Source: CAYLPT01 sp964385645 (GTDB lineage Bacteria; Armatimonadota; Hebobacteria; Hebobacterales; Hebobacteraceae). Taken from it: DNA of 8,398 bases. The DNA is taken from the NCBI GenBank assembly GCA_964385645.1, contig CAYLPT010000228.1:1-8398 (forward strand), written 5' to 3'. Numbering within the stretch: position 1 is the first letter of the stretch; each line of letters begins with the position of its first letter. The position numbers and the translations under genes were made by a program. This document shows positions 7,573-8,398 of the stretch, one piece after another. Under the pieces are notes generated by a model, which was not told the origin of the DNA, searched no databases, and saw only the letters and a list, made by a program, of their open reading frames with translations.

Positions 7573-7599
7573 GTCGCGCGGTCCGTGTGGCCGCGCGAC
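7573..7599. repeat. Perfect 9-bp inverted repeat in the divergent intergenic region
   Basis: GTCGCGCGG (7573-7581) and CCGCGCGAC (7591-7599) are exact reverse complements around a 9-base spacer, TCCGTGTGG. The element ends 12 bases before the ATG at 7560. It could be a protein operator for one or both divergent genes, or an RNA hairpin in the leader of the exporter operon. Its function is inference. Confidence 0.55.
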
Positions 7600-7758
7600 G
7601 CGGAGCTTCGTCGCCGGTTGTGGGTGTTCCTCTGCCCGCGCGCGACCGCGGGTGATGTGCGATCCGGCCGACTCCGGCAGGTAGGACGCTGGTCCGGGCT
7701 GAAGGGAGGGCGCGGGCGGGGTTCGGAGCGGCCCTGCCCGGCACACGAGCTGAGACGT

Positions 7759-7764
7759 GGGAGG
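7759..7764 (+). promoter_or_regulatory. Shine-Dalgarno site of the TIM-barrel isomerase-like gene
   Basis: GGGAGG lies six bases before the ATG at 7771. A second in-frame ATG at 7780 is less well placed, so the first is preferred. Confidence 0.8.
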
Positions 7765-7770
7765 CAGACC

Positions 7771-8398
7771 ATGCCACGTATGCCCCTGGGGGTGATGACC
7801 CCGGTCGGTGACGACTTCGCGGAGCGGCTGGCGAGGCTGCGGAAGGCGGGGTTCCCGACCATGCAGATCAGCCGGCCGCCGGAGCGGTGGCTGGCGGAGC
7901 CGCAGCGGAGCGAGCTGAAGCGCCTGATCGGAGAGTCGGGCATCGCGGTCACGAGCGTGGCGGCGACGTATGCAGGGGAGGACTATCGCAACGTGCAGGC
8001 CGTCCGGGAGACGGTGGGCCTGCTGCCGCGGACGACGCGGGCGGCGCGGGTGGAGGAGACGAAGCGTTGCGGGGACTTGGCGCACGAGTTGGGCGCGCGC
8101 AACCTCTCCTGCCACATCGGCTACCTCCCCGAGGACCGGGCCGACCCGGACTACGTGGGCCTGGTGGAGGCGGTGCAGGAGGTGTGTGACCACCTGGCGC
8201 GGCGGGGGCAGAACTTCTGCCTGGAGACCGGGCAGGAGACGGCGGAGCAGCTCCGGCAGTTCATCGCGGACGTGGGCCGGGGGAATCTGGGGGTGAACTT
8301 CGACCCCGCGAACATGATCATGTACGGAACGGGGGATCCGCTGGAAGCGCTGGAGGTGCTGGCGGAGTGGGTGCGGGGGGTGCACTGCAAGGATGGGG
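7771..8398 (+). CDS. Xylose-isomerase-like TIM-barrel protein (sugar phosphate isomerase/epimerase family), 3' partial
   Basis: This is a cytoplasmic enzyme of the AP-endonuclease-2/xylose-isomerase-like superfamily, whose members isomerise or epimerise sugars or inositol derivatives using a divalent metal. Visible are 209 residues of a protein that usually has about 260-300. The start (MPRMPLGVMTPVGDDF) fits the first barrel strand, with AGFPTMQI as the second. H115 in SCHIGYLP, E152 in LETGQE, D178 in NFDPAN and H205 in VHCKDG match the usual order of active-site and metal-ligand residues. The final Glu ligand lies beyond the window. The N-terminal sequence has no signal peptide. It is transcribed away from the exporter operon and is probably the first gene of its own unit. 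The exact substrate cannot be told; IolE-, IolH- or hydroxypyruvate-isomerase-like roles are all possible. Confidence 0.92.
   Translation, partial: MPRMPLGVMTPVGDDFAERLARLRKAGFPTMQISRPPERWLAEPQRSELKRLIGESGIAVTSVAATYAGEDYRNVQAVRETVGLLPRTTRAARVEETKRCGDLAHELGARNLSCHIGYLPEDRADPDYVGLVEAVQEVCDHLARRGQNFCLETGQETAEQLRQFIADVGRGNLGVNFDPANMIMYGTGDPLEALEVLAEWVRGVHCKDG

Larger units (their letters stand above)
7561..7770. promoter_or_regulatory. Divergent intergenic region, presumed to hold two promoters
   Basis: These 210 bases separate two start codons pointing away from each other, so promoters for both the exporter operon and the TIM-barrel gene should lie here. I searched both strands for TTGACA/TATAAT-like pairs at normal spacing and found none convincing; TTGTGG at 7618-7623 has no matching -10. 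Inverted repeats at 7573-7599 and, more weakly, CCCGCG/CGCGGG at 7635-7652 are the only structure seen. Confidence 0.5.

Noticed and set aside
7635..7652. CCCGCG/CGCGGG inverted repeat with a 6-base spacer
   Set aside because: It is short and made only of G and C in a GC-rich region, so chance is a sufficient explanation.
7561..8385. N-terminal extension of the two-ectodomain protein to 8385
   Set aside because: The extension is Arg/Pro/His-rich, runs opposite the TIM-barrel gene and precedes a clear signal peptide starting at 7560.

Overview
The window is very GC-rich bacterial DNA and is densely coded. It holds five protein genes and two short intergenic stretches (183 and 210 bases). No RNA gene, mobile element or CRISPR array was seen. 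The genes use Shine-Dalgarno sites of the GGAGG type and some GTG starts. The sugar-isomerase-like protein, the LonC-like protease and the ABC exporter would suit an uncultured high-GC soil or sediment bacterium, for example from Armatimonadota, Planctomycetota or a similar phylum. That placement is a guess from gene style and was not searched.

Four genes lie on the minus strand and read from right to left. First is an 809-residue exported membrane protein (7560 to 5131): a signal peptide, a large ectodomain, two membrane helices joined by a short basic loop, and a second large ectodomain. Its TGA overlaps the GTG of an ABC ATPase (5134 to 4190). After 11 bases comes a 526-residue ABC-2 type permease with about twelve hydrophobic segments (4178 to 2598). 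These three look like one translationally coupled exporter operon. After 183 bases rich in inverted repeats comes a LonC/LonB-type Ser-Lys protease (2414 to the left edge). It has an intact catalytic dyad but degenerate-looking nucleotide-binding motifs, and its last few residues lie outside the window.

One gene lies on the plus strand, divergent from the exporter operon: a xylose-isomerase-like TIM-barrel protein (7771 to the right edge), cut before its last metal ligand. The shared 210-base region contains a perfect 9-bp inverted repeat immediately upstream of the exporter operon's first start codon. That start codon is the only one of the five without a good Shine-Dalgarno site.

How the parts work together is inference. 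The ATPase and permease should form a membrane export or extrusion machine, and the two-ectodomain protein is its likely extracytoplasmic partner. LonC may handle damaged proteins or may simply be a neighbour. The substrate cannot be read from the sequence. Because of the high GC content, many long open frames opposite or beside the real genes are shadows and are left out.
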